Part shown: piece by piece, positions 10,701 to 18,650 of the stretch
How the letters are laid out: each line of letters begins with the position of its first letter
Position numbering within the stretch: the first letter of the stretch is position 1
Source: Cohnella terricola
GTDB taxonomy: Bacteria; Bacillota; Bacilli; Paenibacillales; Paenibacillaceae
Assembly: GCF_007786475.1 (NCBI RefSeq)
Contig: NZ_VNJJ01000004.1
Coordinates: 65,058 to 129,057, forward strand
Direction of reading: 5' to 3'
DNA length: 64,000 nt
Translations under genes and position numbers: made by a program
The notes under the pieces: generated by a model
The model's database searches: none
What the model was told of the DNA's origin: nothing
Seen by the model: the letters and a program-made list of their open reading frames with translations, nothing else

Positions 10701-11120
10701 ATAGAGGACTTTGCTGTCGGGTCCCATGTACAGATCATCGTAAAAAGCTGTGATATAGTGATCCGGATTCCCGATTGGCAGCGTATCGCCCGCAGCGCAG
10801 CATCTATCACTCGGATACTCGAACATCAGCAGACCGTTCGTCGTGGCGTATACAGAAGAATGGGTCGCACCATAGAAGTCAAAATCGAATCCGATTGGAA
10901 CGGGAACGAATTCACCCGCATCGTAAGATATACCATCGTCGTTATCATCAAACTCGACTTGCGTCCCTTCGAATACCTGCTCGGTCGGTTGTCCCAACGG
11001 ACCGAATGAAGAATCGGCCGCCCGAGCCGAACCTGTCCCCCAAGCCGAAGCCCAACTCGCGATCAACGCGAATGACAAAAATACGAAAAGACTCTTCCTT
11101 AAACTTTTTTTCCAACCCAT
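7749..11120 (-). CDS. SLH-anchored surface protein with two beta-sandwich repeats and cadherin-like domain
   Basis: 1123 aa, start set by AAAGGAG 8 nt upstream. A signal peptide spans residues 1-35 (cleaved near ARA-ADS). Two related blocks of about 190 aa follow (about 36-235 and 250-440); both contain SVYATTNGxL and end in KSLTEKQAIRFT, so they are an internal duplication of unassigned fold. Next are two FN3-like stretches (about 460-660), a cadherin-like beta-sandwich domain (ASLSALSLSGI ... TTYNVTVTRA, about 660-780), then the same 130-aa module and three SLH domains seen in the upstream-transcribed paralogue at 2500-7539. The last 330 residues of the two proteins are almost identical, while their N-terminal parts are unrelated. 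This fits a modular surface display system in which one anchoring cassette carries different heads. Confidence 0.9.
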   Translation of the reverse strand: MGWKKSLRKSLFVFLSFALIASWASAWGTGSARAADSSFGPLGQPTEQVFEGTQVEFDDNDDGISYDAGEFVPVPIGFDFDFYGATHSSVYATTNGLLMFEYPSDRCCAAGDTLPIGNPDHYITAFYDDLYMGPDSKVLYRTIGEIGDRKFIIQYTNMRTYWNRDNESFGTFQVILYERDNEIQFQYPSLADLPIYGDTAFGSNALIGVQSPDGDYSIYSQKEKSLTEKQAIRFTHDTDSPGLYALPVPGNYEPILLTHSIDTGASMNQPVDIVAIGTELSDPATWENGKSEAIPFGQDFKFKLYGHEVDSVYATTNGMLYLGNGGIITPHFGLSLTKNSRVLHATLGTAPNRKLVVQFTNLIANDVPVGTTQVIFSETTNEIQFQYPYLVSLDPSNGDLPFGSGAVIGIQWYGAGGGGTTYSYYKKSLTEKQAIRFTPVTAEQLEYTITREAQYEPTLLIPDSFPAQPTPVSPADGATSSAMVDFAWTGAGAGAGGYLLLVSADRHFYADTIVLQEELGDENTFSLTDVSLLEEGTRYYWKIVSFNDNGLTFSNTYSFYVFSNPPASVVTGSASSITSLTATVGGSVTPNGNASIQERGIVYSLNANPTISDLKAAAATNGAGAYTVSLSGLQADSNYHARAYATSDGYILYGQDISFRTLGSNASLSALSLSGITLNESVSSGVYAYTASVPNSVSSTRVTATVSEAVYGSIQTSVYNAANTLTYGPVSLASGQTSGDLPLNVGANRIEVIVLAGDGSGTTYNVTVTRAAAPIVNNTSGGGGGVNTVTSKNGKITVPVGSAGEVSLDGDIEIKIPAKASSKQLELTIEKLLSTQGLLGNKEILASAVYEVLKNFPENFGKPVTLSLKFDASKVKSGQTVAIFYFDEAKKVWVKVEGGRIQGDRISAEVDHFTKFAVLVVDEKTGKPVAEQSTTVETPETTIDVKLGDIAGHWAEASIKDAVKKGIVKGYTDGTFKPNATVTRAEFAVMLINALKPAGTGAELRFADNAKIGGWAREAIAQAVQASIIKGFSDGTFRPNAELTRAEMASIVANALKLTAEKGATTSFSDDKSIPAWAKGAIAELTKLGIMQGKSGNKFDAVATATRAEAVTVLLKMLAQAGK

Positions 11121-11183
11121 TCAAACGTCTCCTTTGTCCTCACTGACTATGCCGGCATTCGACGGAATCCCGGACATTTCCCC

Positions 11184-11250
11184 ACTATAGCCCATTCGGC
11201 CCACGACTTTTAGTGAGCGTTGTCATGACTTTTGTCATATGACAAATTGG
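11184..11250 (-). promoter_or_regulatory. Shared upstream element, copy 3
   Basis: Block 11211-11250. Here the dyad TTGTCATATGACAA (11232-11245) is a perfect 14-bp palindrome. A TATAGT -10-like hexamer lies at 11184-11189, 43 nt away as in the other copies. The remaining intergenic DNA up to 11397 shows nothing else convincing. Confidence 0.65.
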
Positions 11251-11397
11251 ATTTTATTGGTTAATGAGGGTCGGCGTTCTGGGAAACGTAGATTTACGGC
11301 AGAGTTACTCTATCGTATCGTGAATTATCAAAAGTTTCGGACCTTTAGGACAGCGCGTTACACTCCCTTTACACTTTGTAATCAGAACGTAATGTTT

Positions 11398-11431
11398 CTT
11401 TCATCTTATTTTCATGTTCAACCGTTAATAT
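11398..11431 (+). promoter_or_regulatory. Pho-box-like promoter of small RNA copy A
   Basis: Two 7-bp direct repeats, CTTTCAT (11398-11404) and TTTTCAT (11409-11415), are separated by 4 bp. Exactly 10 bp later is a -10 hexamer TAATAT (11426-11431). This 7-4-7-10 layout is that of a PhoB/PhoP-type box replacing the -35. Further 11-bp-phased TTACA/GTAAT units extend upstream to about 11370. The assignment to PhoP is inference. Confidence 0.5.
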
Positions 11432-11436
11432 AAACA

Positions 11437-11503
11437 CATGACCCCCCTTTGAAATATAAAACTTGAGGCTTGCGGCCCGTTGCCGCAAGCCTCCTTTTTT
11501 TTT
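11437..11503 (+). ncRNA. Candidate small RNA, copy A
   Basis: The predicted transcript of about 67 nt begins ACATGACCCCCCTTT, runs through an AU-rich stretch and ends in a strong hairpin (GAGGCTTGCGG, loop CCCGTTG, CCGCAAGCCTC) followed by nine T. The only ATG is followed by four codons, so it does not encode a protein. A second copy at 21318-21385 shares promoter, 5' end and loop. Its stem has a compensatory change (T-A here, A-T there), which argues for selection on RNA structure. The C-rich 5' end could pair with G-rich ribosome sites (inference). Confidence 0.5.
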
Positions 11504-11508
11504 GCCGG

Positions 11509-13386
11509 TCAATATTCCCGGTTCCTCTTCACCTGCTTAACCAACTCCTGGGTGAACACGCCCTCGGAAGTTATAATCTTCATCGGCAGATCCTTCCCTT
11601 GGGACACGTCCTTGACCGCCTTCATCAGTTGCGGCCCTAACAGAGGGTTGCACTCCACGACCAGATTCAGCTTGCCGATGCTTAAGGCGTCCATGGCGGA
11701 CTTCGTCGCGTCAACCGAGATCAGCAGGATGTCCTTGCCCGGCTTTAATCCGTAGGCTTCGATCGCTTCGATCGCTCCAAGCGCCATGTCGTCGTTATGT
11801 GCGTAGACGACATCGATCGATTTTCCGAATTTCTCCAAAGCTTCCGCCATCAACTCTTTACCCGACCGTTTCGTGAAATCCCCTTCCAAGGAAGCCGCAT
11901 ACGCGAAACGGTCATCATCCCGGATCAGCTCCTCGAAACCTTTTTTCCTTCCCAGCGCGGGCGCGGAGTCGGGGGTTCCCTGGAGTTCGACGATCCGGTA
12001 AACGCGATCCGGCTCCCGATCCGCTTGTTCCGTTAACCATCGGGCCGCGCGTCGTCCCTCTTCCCGGAAGTCGGAGCCGATGTAGGCCGTCCACAACGAA
12101 TCGTCCTTGACTTTCACTTCCCGGTCCGACAAAATGACGGGAATCCCCGCATCCTTTGCTTCGGACAGCACCTCCTCCCAACCGGTTTCGGTCTTGGGAG
12201 AGAAGGCGATCACGTCCACCCGCTGCCGGATAAATTCCCGGATGCTCTCGAACTGCCGCTCTTGCGATTGGTCCGCATTGCGGAAGAGCAGTTCGATCCC
12301 CGCGTCCTTGGCCGCGCCGATCACGGAATTCGTATGCGCGATCCGCCAACCGCTCTCGCTGCCGACCTGCGCGAACCCCAGCTTCAGCGTTTCTTTGCCG
12401 TTCCTATCGGGAGGCGCCGCTTTGCCGTCTGCCCCGTCCCCGCTCTCGGTATCGGAGGTGACGAGCCTGCTCCGGAGAATGACTTTCTTGGGAATGCCCT
12501 TTTCCTTGTTCAGGATGTCCAAGGCGTATTGAATCGCTTCCCTTCCTCCGGTCGGACTCCTGACCATGCCGATCAACTGGCGTTCGGAGACGTAAGGCGA
12601 CCCGCCCGTCTTCGTCGTCACCCCGTCGATTCCGATAATGTCGATGTTCATGCGGCCGGTATTTTTCAAGGCGCGGTAAGCGCCGAGAGCCATCGACTCG
12701 CTATGGGCGAAGATCAAGTCCACGTTCCCGTCCTTCGCAAGCAAATCCGTTAACTGATCCTCGGCCCTGTCCCTTTGCCAATCCGAGTTCACGACATGCG
12801 TCACTTCCAAGTTCGATCCCGCGATCGCTTCCCGGAAACCAAGGCTCCTTTCCTGCACGGTAGGAGAATCGCCGAATCCCTGAACCTCGACGATCGTTCC
12901 TTTACGTCCTTTAAGCGTCTCCGCTGCGAACTCGCCCGCCTTCTGCCCGACGACCTCGTTATCCGTTCCGATGTACAACGTATAATCATAACCGGTCACT
13001 CCCCGGCCGAGCACGATGACGGGAATTTTGCGGTATACCTCGGCAACCGTAGCGGTCAGAGCCGCCGGATCGTCGAGCGACACGACCAACAGATCGACGC
13101 CATAGCCGACAAGATGGCGAATGTCCTCCTTTTGTTGGGCGCTGCTCTGCGCCGCGTCGGTGAAGATCACGCGAATGTCATTGTGCTTATCGACTTCTTC
13201 CTTGACTTCCTCGTTCAAGGCTACATGCCAAGGATCGCTCAGGTTCGGCTGCGAGATGCCGATCAGAAAGCGCGTCCCGCCCTCCGAATCGGACTTATCT
13301 CGCCCGGCAAACCACGCTCCGAGAAGCACGATCAGCAGAAAAACGAACATGGACAGCAAGCCAAGCCTATGGACTTTTTCCGTCAT
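11509..13386 (-). CDS. Membrane-tethered protein with two tandem sugar-binding (Peripla_BP_4) domains
   Basis: 625 aa. The start overlaps the response-regulator stop by 4 bp (ATGA). An N-terminal transmembrane helix (about 9-27, LLSMFVFLLIVLLGAW) lacks a lipobox cysteine, so the protein is anchored rather than lipidated. Domain 1 (about 40-300; IGISQPNLSDPW) resembles RbsB-type binding proteins. Domain 2 (about 330-620; GFAQVGSESGWR ... YAHNDDMALGAIEAIEAYGLKPGKDI) closely resembles the YtfQ-like lipoprotein of the same operon. It is the last gene of the operon, directly after kinase and regulator, which suggests a ligand sensor for the kinase rather than a transport component (inference). Two binding domains in one chain is unusual. 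Confidence 0.85.
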   Translation of the reverse strand: MTEKVHRLGLLSMFVFLLIVLLGAWFAGRDKSDSEGGTRFLIGISQPNLSDPWHVALNEEVKEEVDKHNDIRVIFTDAAQSSAQQKEDIRHLVGYGVDLLVVSLDDPAALTATVAEVYRKIPVIVLGRGVTGYDYTLYIGTDNEVVGQKAGEFAAETLKGRKGTIVEVQGFGDSPTVQERSLGFREAIAGSNLEVTHVVNSDWQRDRAEDQLTDLLAKDGNVDLIFAHSESMALGAYRALKNTGRMNIDIIGIDGVTTKTGGSPYVSERQLIGMVRSPTGGREAIQYALDILNKEKGIPKKVILRSRLVTSDTESGDGADGKAAPPDRNGKETLKLGFAQVGSESGWRIAHTNSVIGAAKDAGIELLFRNADQSQERQFESIREFIRQRVDVIAFSPKTETGWEEVLSEAKDAGIPVILSDREVKVKDDSLWTAYIGSDFREEGRRAARWLTEQADREPDRVYRIVELQGTPDSAPALGRKKGFEELIRDDDRFAYAASLEGDFTKRSGKELMAEALEKFGKSIDVVYAHNDDMALGAIEAIEAYGLKPGKDILLISVDATKSAMDALSIGKLNLVVECNPLLGPQLMKAVKDVSQGKDLPMKIITSEGVFTQELVKQVKRNREY

Positions 13387-14597
13387 TCGTGAATCCCTTT
13401 CCTATACGCGATCGGCGACGCTCCCGTCACTTTTTTGAACGCGCTGCTAAAGTAATGCTGGCTGCTGTAGCCGACTTTCTCCGCGATCTCGTACACTTTG
13501 ATATGGGGATCGTTCATCCAATGGATCGCTTTGCGAATGCGAATCTCGGTCAGGTAATCGATGAAGGACAAGCCGAGCTCCCGCTTCAATTGCTTGCTTA
13601 AATACGTCGGGCTGACTTGAATGCTGTCCGCGACGTCCCCTAGCGTTAATGTAGATCGATCGTAATGCTTATCGATATACTTCTTGGACAGCGCGATGAT
13701 CGGCGAGAGCCTTCCCTTGGCGTCCAGTTCCTTGACGAGCTCGCGGTAAGCCCCGGGGAGACCGGCTATTCCGTCGGGAATCGGCTGGAGCTCCATCATG
13801 ACGGGCTTCTCCAAGAGCTTCTCGATTTTGTCCTGCAGCTTATCCCCGATGTCCGCCCAATGAACGGAACCGGCCGATTTCCCGAAAAGAACGAGCCGTC
13901 CTTTCTTATCGTTAAAAACGCAGGAGACTTGGTCGAACATATCGCGCAATACATCCCCGGCGATATTCGCCACGGCGAATTCGAGCAGATTCGGATCCCA
14001 GACGCGCCGCTCTTTTCCCGTATCCAGACGTTGGGCGACCTTAAGCGCGATCAACCAACCGGGTCCGTCGAATCCGAGTTCAAAAAACGCCAGGTTCCGA
14101 TGGATTTCCTCCTCGGAGTGCAGCCCGTTCACCCACTTGATCAGGAAAACGTCGCGCAACGCGTCCTCGTTCATTCTGAGCTGACGACTTCTCCATGCCT
14201 CTTCCCGTTCCTTCTCCCGCGCTCCCTTCAACCGATCGATCGCTTGAACGACGACTTGTTCGAGCTTGTCGCGCTCGACGGGCTTAAGCAGATAATCGAA
14301 TACGTTTAGCTGCAACGCTTGCTGAGCGTAACGGAACTCGTCGTGTCCCGAGATCACGATGATGACGCAATGGCTTGCATGCTCGCGAAGCTTCGCGATG
14401 AATTCCAGTCCGTCCATGTTCGGCATACAGATGTCCACGAACAGAATATCCGGCCGCAGTCGCTGCGCGAGCTCGAGCGCCTGCGCGCCGTCCTCGGCTT
14501 CTCCCGCCACCTCGATGTTAAGCTCTGCCCAGGGAAGCGCCTTGGACAGCCCCCTGCGTATTTTCGGCTCGTCGTCCGCGATTACGAGCTTCCACAT
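13383..14597 (-). CDS. Response regulator, CheY receiver plus AraC-type HTH (YesN-like)
   Basis: About 404 aa. The start at 14597 (MWKLVIADDE) is preferred over the ATG 6 nt upstream because AAGGAGG then stands 8 nt away instead of 2. The receiver domain covers about 1-120 with acidic pair DDE near 8-10 and phospho-acceptor Asp in DILFVDICMPNMDG near 54. A linker of unknown fold spans 130-290. The AraC double helix-turn-helix is at the C-terminus (about 300-404; DVADSIQVSPTYLSKQLKRE, EIAEKVGYSSQHYFSSAFKK). Partner of the kinase encoded 16 bp upstream. The likely target is the sugar operon itself, whose promoter lacks a good -35. Confidence 0.93.
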   Translation of the reverse strand: MWKLVIADDEPKIRRGLSKALPWAELNIEVAGEAEDGAQALELAQRLRPDILFVDICMPNMDGLEFIAKLREHASHCVIIVISGHDEFRYAQQALQLNVFDYLLKPVERDKLEQVVVQAIDRLKGAREKEREEAWRSRQLRMNEDALRDVFLIKWVNGLHSEEEIHRNLAFFELGFDGPGWLIALKVAQRLDTGKERRVWDPNLLEFAVANIAGDVLRDMFDQVSCVFNDKKGRLVLFGKSAGSVHWADIGDKLQDKIEKLLEKPVMMELQPIPDGIAGLPGAYRELVKELDAKGRLSPIIALSKKYIDKHYDRSTLTLGDVADSIQVSPTYLSKQLKRELGLSFIDYLTEIRIRKAIHWMNDPHIKVYEIAEKVGYSSQHYFSSAFKKVTGASPIAYRKGIHE

Positions 14598-14613
14598 CTT
14601 CATTCCCTCCTTG

Positions 14614-16389
14614 TCAGCCGTTTAACGGCAAATGAAGAATCGCTTTCGTGCCTCGCCCGTATTCGCTCTCCAGGGTCAGGCCGTAAGCTTTTCCGTGGGA
14701 GAGCTTGATCCGTTCGTTAACATTGAACAAGCCGTACCCCCGTTCCTCGCCGACTTGATGCTCGCTTTGCAGCAGCTCGTTTATTCGCGACATGACATCC
14801 CCCGGAATCCCGATGCCGTTATCTTCCACGACCAAGACGAGCATATAGGCTTCTTTCCGTCCTCTGATCGTGATTAAACCTTTCTCGGTTTTTGGCTTGA
14901 TTCCGTGATAGATCGCGTTCTCGACCAGAGGCTGCAACAATATTTTTAGAATCGGCGTGCTCAGCAGAGACTCCGGCACGTCGATGACATAATCCAGTTT
15001 CCCTTCATACCTGGCCATCTGAATCTTTAAGTAACTGACGACATGCTGCAGCTCATCCCTCAGTGGAATGATCTCTTGTCCCTTGCTAAGGCTGATGCGG
15101 AACAAATGCGTTAAGGCGATCACGATCTCGGCGATATCGTCGGCTTCGCGATCAAGCGCCATCCACTGGATCGTATCGAGCGTGTTGTACAGAAAATGGG
15201 GCTTGATCTGCGCTTGAAGCGTTTTCAATTCCGCCTCTCGCTTGGCCTTCTGCTCTTGATAGACGAGCGCGATCAGATTGTCGATTTCGTCCACCATGTT
15301 GTTGAAGCTATTGCCGAGTTGACCGATCTCGTCCTTCGACTTGCTGCGGAATCTCAGGCTTAAATCCCCCGCCTCCACGCGTTTCATCAGGCTTCTAAGC
15401 TTGCCTAGCGGCAGGACGATGGAGTTGGTAAAGTAGACGGAAGCGACAAACGCGAGAAATAAGGTCACCACCGCGATAAGCGCGGTAAAAAGCCGGATTT
15501 CCTTCACGACCTTCAGCGATTCGTCGAGCGGGAATACGCCGACAATACGCCAACCGATGCCGGAAAACGTATGATGGAAAATCTGATAATCGGCGGAGCG
15601 GATCGTCTTCACCGAGCTGCCGGTCGGATCGGCGAACCATTCTCCGGGAATCCGGTAGACGATCGGATTTACCGGCGAGTAGACGATCCCTCCGGATTCG
15701 TCCATGATGAAAATAAACCCGCTCTTGCCGAGCGATGCGGCATCGATCAGATCCTGAATGATGTCGAGCTTCATGTCGATCAGGATCGCTCCGAGAACGC
15801 GTCCCGAGTCCGGATCTTTAATCGCGCGCACGAACGAAAGAATCTGGTCGGCGCTGATGTTCTCCTCCGCCGTCCGGATATTCCTCCCGATCGGATGGCT
15901 GATCAGGTGCAGCCGATCCGGCTCCTCGACCCCCGCCCGATACCACGATTCCGCGGTCAGCGGATCTCGCGTGATCCGCTCCAGCTTCGAACCCGCGAAC
16001 CGGCCGTTGCGGCTGACGACGATGGTGCCCGCGATCTCGGCATGCTTGTCGAGATACATGGACTGAACCGCCTTGACCTTGTTCTCCGATTCCTGCGATT
16101 CCCCGGCCGACGAAGGCGGCGTGCGAACGAAATCCAGCACCGTTTCGTTCCGCGACAAGTAATAAGCGATGTTATCCATCTCTTCCATATACACTTGAAC
16201 ATGGCTCTTGACCTGGTTCATCATCTGCGTCGTATGCGTGTTCATCTCGTCTTTGATCGAATTTTGATAGAGCGTGCTTCCTAGCAGACCGATCGCCAGA
16301 ATCGAGAACGAAATGATGATCACGAAGTAGAATAGAAGCTTGAATCGGATACTCCGATTGGGGAATAATCCGTTCCGCATGGACGTCAT
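14614..16389 (-). CDS. Sensor histidine kinase, YesM/LytS type
   Basis: 591 aa. Two transmembrane helices (about 13-35 and 285-308) enclose an extracellular dCache-like sensor of about 250 aa. HAMP is at about 310-360, His_kinase domain with phospho-acceptor His in IKPHFLYNTLDTIQW near 400, and HATPase with N box LVENAIYHGI and G boxes DNGIGIP and GYGLFNVNERI. It belongs to the non-canonical kinase class that pairs with AraC-type regulators in Gram-positive sugar uptake. The ribosome site is weak (GAAGAAACGGA), which may lower expression relative to the transporter genes before it. Confidence 0.92.
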   Translation of the reverse strand: MTSMRNGLFPNRSIRFKLLFYFVIIISFSILAIGLLGSTLYQNSIKDEMNTHTTQMMNQVKSHVQVYMEEMDNIAYYLSRNETVLDFVRTPPSSAGESQESENKVKAVQSMYLDKHAEIAGTIVVSRNGRFAGSKLERITRDPLTAESWYRAGVEEPDRLHLISHPIGRNIRTAEENISADQILSFVRAIKDPDSGRVLGAILIDMKLDIIQDLIDAASLGKSGFIFIMDESGGIVYSPVNPIVYRIPGEWFADPTGSSVKTIRSADYQIFHHTFSGIGWRIVGVFPLDESLKVVKEIRLFTALIAVVTLFLAFVASVYFTNSIVLPLGKLRSLMKRVEAGDLSLRFRSKSKDEIGQLGNSFNNMVDEIDNLIALVYQEQKAKREAELKTLQAQIKPHFLYNTLDTIQWMALDREADDIAEIVIALTHLFRISLSKGQEIIPLRDELQHVVSYLKIQMARYEGKLDYVIDVPESLLSTPILKILLQPLVENAIYHGIKPKTEKGLITIRGRKEAYMLVLVVEDNGIGIPGDVMSRINELLQSEHQVGEERGYGLFNVNERIKLSHGKAYGLTLESEYGRGTKAILHLPLNG

Positions 16390-16412
16390 TCCGTTTCTTC
16401 GTCAAATGTGGA

Positions 16413-16457
16413 AAGCGAAACCGCGGAAGAGTCGTTCTCTCTTCCGCAGTTCCGCTT
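16413..16457 (-). other. Intercistronic hairpin between binding protein and kinase genes
   Basis: Two nearly perfect 19-bp arms (16413-16431 and 16439-16457) with a 7-nt loop lie between the ytfQ-like stop and the kinase start. There is no T-run after it, so it is more likely an RNA-stabilising or partial attenuation structure that keeps binding-protein mRNA abundant than a full terminator (inference). Confidence 0.6.
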
Positions 16458-16486
16458 CATAACCCTATGGCGCCGAATTCGGCCTT

Positions 16487-17545
16487 TTAATATTTACGGT
16501 TCGGCAAGGCGTCGATGGCTTTCTGGCCGGAATAGACGTCTTCGTCCGATTTGATCCATTTCTCGAGCTTCGTGCCCGCTTTCGTATCGAGAATCGCTTG
16601 TTTTAATTGCGGTCCCAAGAGTGGATTACATTCGACGGTGACGTTCATTTTTCCTGCCGCGATCGCTTCGAATGCCGGCTTGATGCCGTCAACGCCGATA
16701 ATCTTGATGTCCGTGCCCGGTTTGAGACCCGCTTCTTCGATCGCTTGAATCGCCCCGAGCGCCATATCGTCGTTATGCGCGTACACGGCTTGAATGTTCT
16801 TGTCCTTCTTTAAGTAAGCTTCCATGACCTCTTTGCCTTTCGCCCGCGTAAAGTCGCCCGTTTGGGAATAGACGATTTTATAGCCGGCATGGTCTTTGAT
16901 CGCGTCTTCGAAGCCTTTTTTGCGATCGTTGGCCGCGCTGGCGCCGACCGTGCCCTCCAGTTGAACGATGTTCACCTGGGCGTCCGCTCCGAGCTCGTCG
17001 ATCATCCATTTCGCCGCATTCTGGCCTTCGAGAATAAAATCCGAGCCGATAAACGACACGTACAGGTCCTCATTGCCTTTCGTAATACCGCGGTCGAGCA
17101 GGAACACGGGGATGCCGGCGTCTTTCGCTTCTTTCAGCACCGTCTCCCAGCCGGACTCGACGACGGGGGCGAGCGCGATCGCGTCGACCTTCTGGGCGAT
17201 AAACGTGCGGATCGCTTTGATCTGATTCTCTTGCTTCTGCTGCGCGTCGGAGAACTTCAGTTCAAAGCCCGGATCGCCCTCGAACGTTTCCTTCACGGAC
17301 GCAGTCTCGGCGTCGCGCCATCCGCTCTCTTGACCGATCTGCGCGAAACCGACGACCAGCTTCCCGTTCGAGGCGCTCGGGCTCGGTTCCTCGGAAGCTT
17401 TCGAACTGCTAGGAGTCTCCGCGGAAGCTGGGGCGGGGCTGCTTCCTTTGTTACCGCCATTGTTGTTGCCCCCGCATGCCGTTGCCAACATCGTCATTAC
17501 GAGCAGCGCGATTAAGGCCAATAACGGCTTTCTTTGTCTCTTCAT
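16487..17545 (-). CDS. ytfQ: Sugar ABC transporter substrate-binding lipoprotein, YtfQ-like
   Basis: 352 aa. A lipoprotein signal has lipobox LATAC (Cys about 24), followed by a Gly/Asn/Ser-rich linker to about 60. The mature domain matches E. coli YtfQ, the galactofuranose-binding protein: GFAQIGQESGWRDAE, QQKQENQIKAIRTFIAQKVDAI, APVVESGWE, LLDRGI, QLEGTVGAS, YAHNDDMALGAIQAIEEAGLKPGTDI. It captures sugar outside the membrane and delivers it to the permeases encoded just upstream. Most YtfQ-like proteins are proteobacterial; a furanose substrate is inferred, not shown. Ribosome site GGAGGCAACGAAG. Confidence 0.9.
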   Translation of the reverse strand: MKRQRKPLLALIALLVMTMLATACGGNNNGGNKGSSPAPASAETPSSSKASEEPSPSASNGKLVVGFAQIGQESGWRDAETASVKETFEGDPGFELKFSDAQQKQENQIKAIRTFIAQKVDAIALAPVVESGWETVLKEAKDAGIPVFLLDRGITKGNEDLYVSFIGSDFILEGQNAAKWMIDELGADAQVNIVQLEGTVGASAANDRKKGFEDAIKDHAGYKIVYSQTGDFTRAKGKEVMEAYLKKDKNIQAVYAHNDDMALGAIQAIEEAGLKPGTDIKIIGVDGIKPAFEAIAAGKMNVTVECNPLLGPQLKQAILDTKAGTKLEKWIKSDEDVYSGQKAIDALPNRKY

Positions 17546-17618
17546 CTTCGTTGCCTCCCTGGATTAGGTAAAATGATTTTGTACAGTTACAGTATAAATA
17601 GGATAATTTTCTCTGTAT

Positions 17619-18650
17619 TTACAAATTAACGATTTTGTTTTCACTATTCGGAGAATTCATAGACGAGACCGGATTCCGCGATTTTTCCTTTCTCATGACG
17701 ATAACCCGCTGCAAGGCCATGAACAGGAAGAGCAGTAAACCGATCGCGATCTTCGTCCACCATGAGCTAAGCGTCCCCTGAAACATGATGATCGTCTGAA
17801 TGATTCCCGTGCATAACACGCCGAGCATGGGACCGATCAAGTAACCGAATCCTCCCGTCAGCAAAATGCCGCCGATGACACAAGCCGCGATCGCTTCCAT
17901 CTCCATCCCCATCAGGTGCAAGGAGTAGCCGGACAACGTATACAAAGTAAATACGATCCCTCCGAGCGCAGAGCAGAAGCCGCTTAATGTATATACGAGC
18001 ACTGTCGTTCGCGCGATCGGAAGTCCCATCAGGGCGGCGGACTTCTCGTTTCCGCCCATCGCGTATACGGCACGCCCGAAAAAAGTAAACTTGGCAACGA
18101 GCAGCACGGCGATGACGACAGCCAAAGCGATCAAGACGCTGACCGATACGAAATTTTGCCCCCATACGTGAATTTTGTGCTGGGACAGCTTAACGTAAGT
18201 CTCGTTCGTAATGACGATGCTCTCCGAGCTGATAAGAAAGCTGATGCCTCGGGCTAGGAACATCCCGGCAAGCGTCACGATCCACGGATGCAACTGAAAT
18301 CTGTAGATCAAGTAACCTTGTCCCGCCCCGAACGCGATGCCCAGAGCAAGCGATGCGGCCACGACCGTCCCGGCATTCGCTCCATGAGCGAACAAATCTC
18401 CTGATACCATGCTGACGAGCGCGACGAGGGAGGCGACAGACAGATCGATGCCGCCGGAAATAATGACGAAGGCCATTCCCGTAGCCACGATAATCAAATA
18501 AGCGTTATCGATGAACAAATTCAAGAACACTTGCAGGGAGAAAAATCCCGTGTATTGAACCGAACCTGCGCCATAGAGCACAATGAGCAATAACAAGGTG
18601 GCGAGAATAACGATATTGTTGTGGCTGATTCGCGGTGTTAGCCGATTCAT
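17619..18650 (-). CDS. yjfF: Sugar ABC transporter permease, YjfF-like
   Basis: 343 aa. The ATG at 18648-18650 overlaps the preceding permease stop (ATGA), which sets the start; upstream extension of the frame is only an overlap with that gene. Eight or more hydrophobic helices and the BPD_transp_2 signature are present (GIDLSVASLVALVSMVSGDL near 65-85, GGNEKSAALMGLP near 210). It pairs with the YtfT-like permease to form the heterodimeric membrane channel of the galactofuranose-type importer. Confidence 0.9.
   Translation of the reverse strand: MNRLTPRISHNNIVILATLLLLIVLYGAGSVQYTGFFSLQVFLNLFIDNAYLIIVATGMAFVIISGGIDLSVASLVALVSMVSGDLFAHGANAGTVVAASLALGIAFGAGQGYLIYRFQLHPWIVTLAGMFLARGISFLISSESIVITNETYVKLSQHKIHVWGQNFVSVSVLIALAVVIAVLLVAKFTFFGRAVYAMGGNEKSAALMGLPIARTTVLVYTLSGFCSALGGIVFTLYTLSGYSLHLMGMEMEAIAACVIGGILLTGGFGYLIGPMLGVLCTGIIQTIIMFQGTLSSWWTKIAIGLLLFLFMALQRVIVMRKEKSRNPVSSMNSPNSENKIVNL

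Noticed and set aside
11461..11503. Hairpin at 11461-11503 as terminator of the minus-strand operon
   Set aside because: The long T-run is on the plus strand; on the minus strand the tail is only AAGTTTTATATTT, so weak minus-strand use cannot be excluded but the main orientation is plus.
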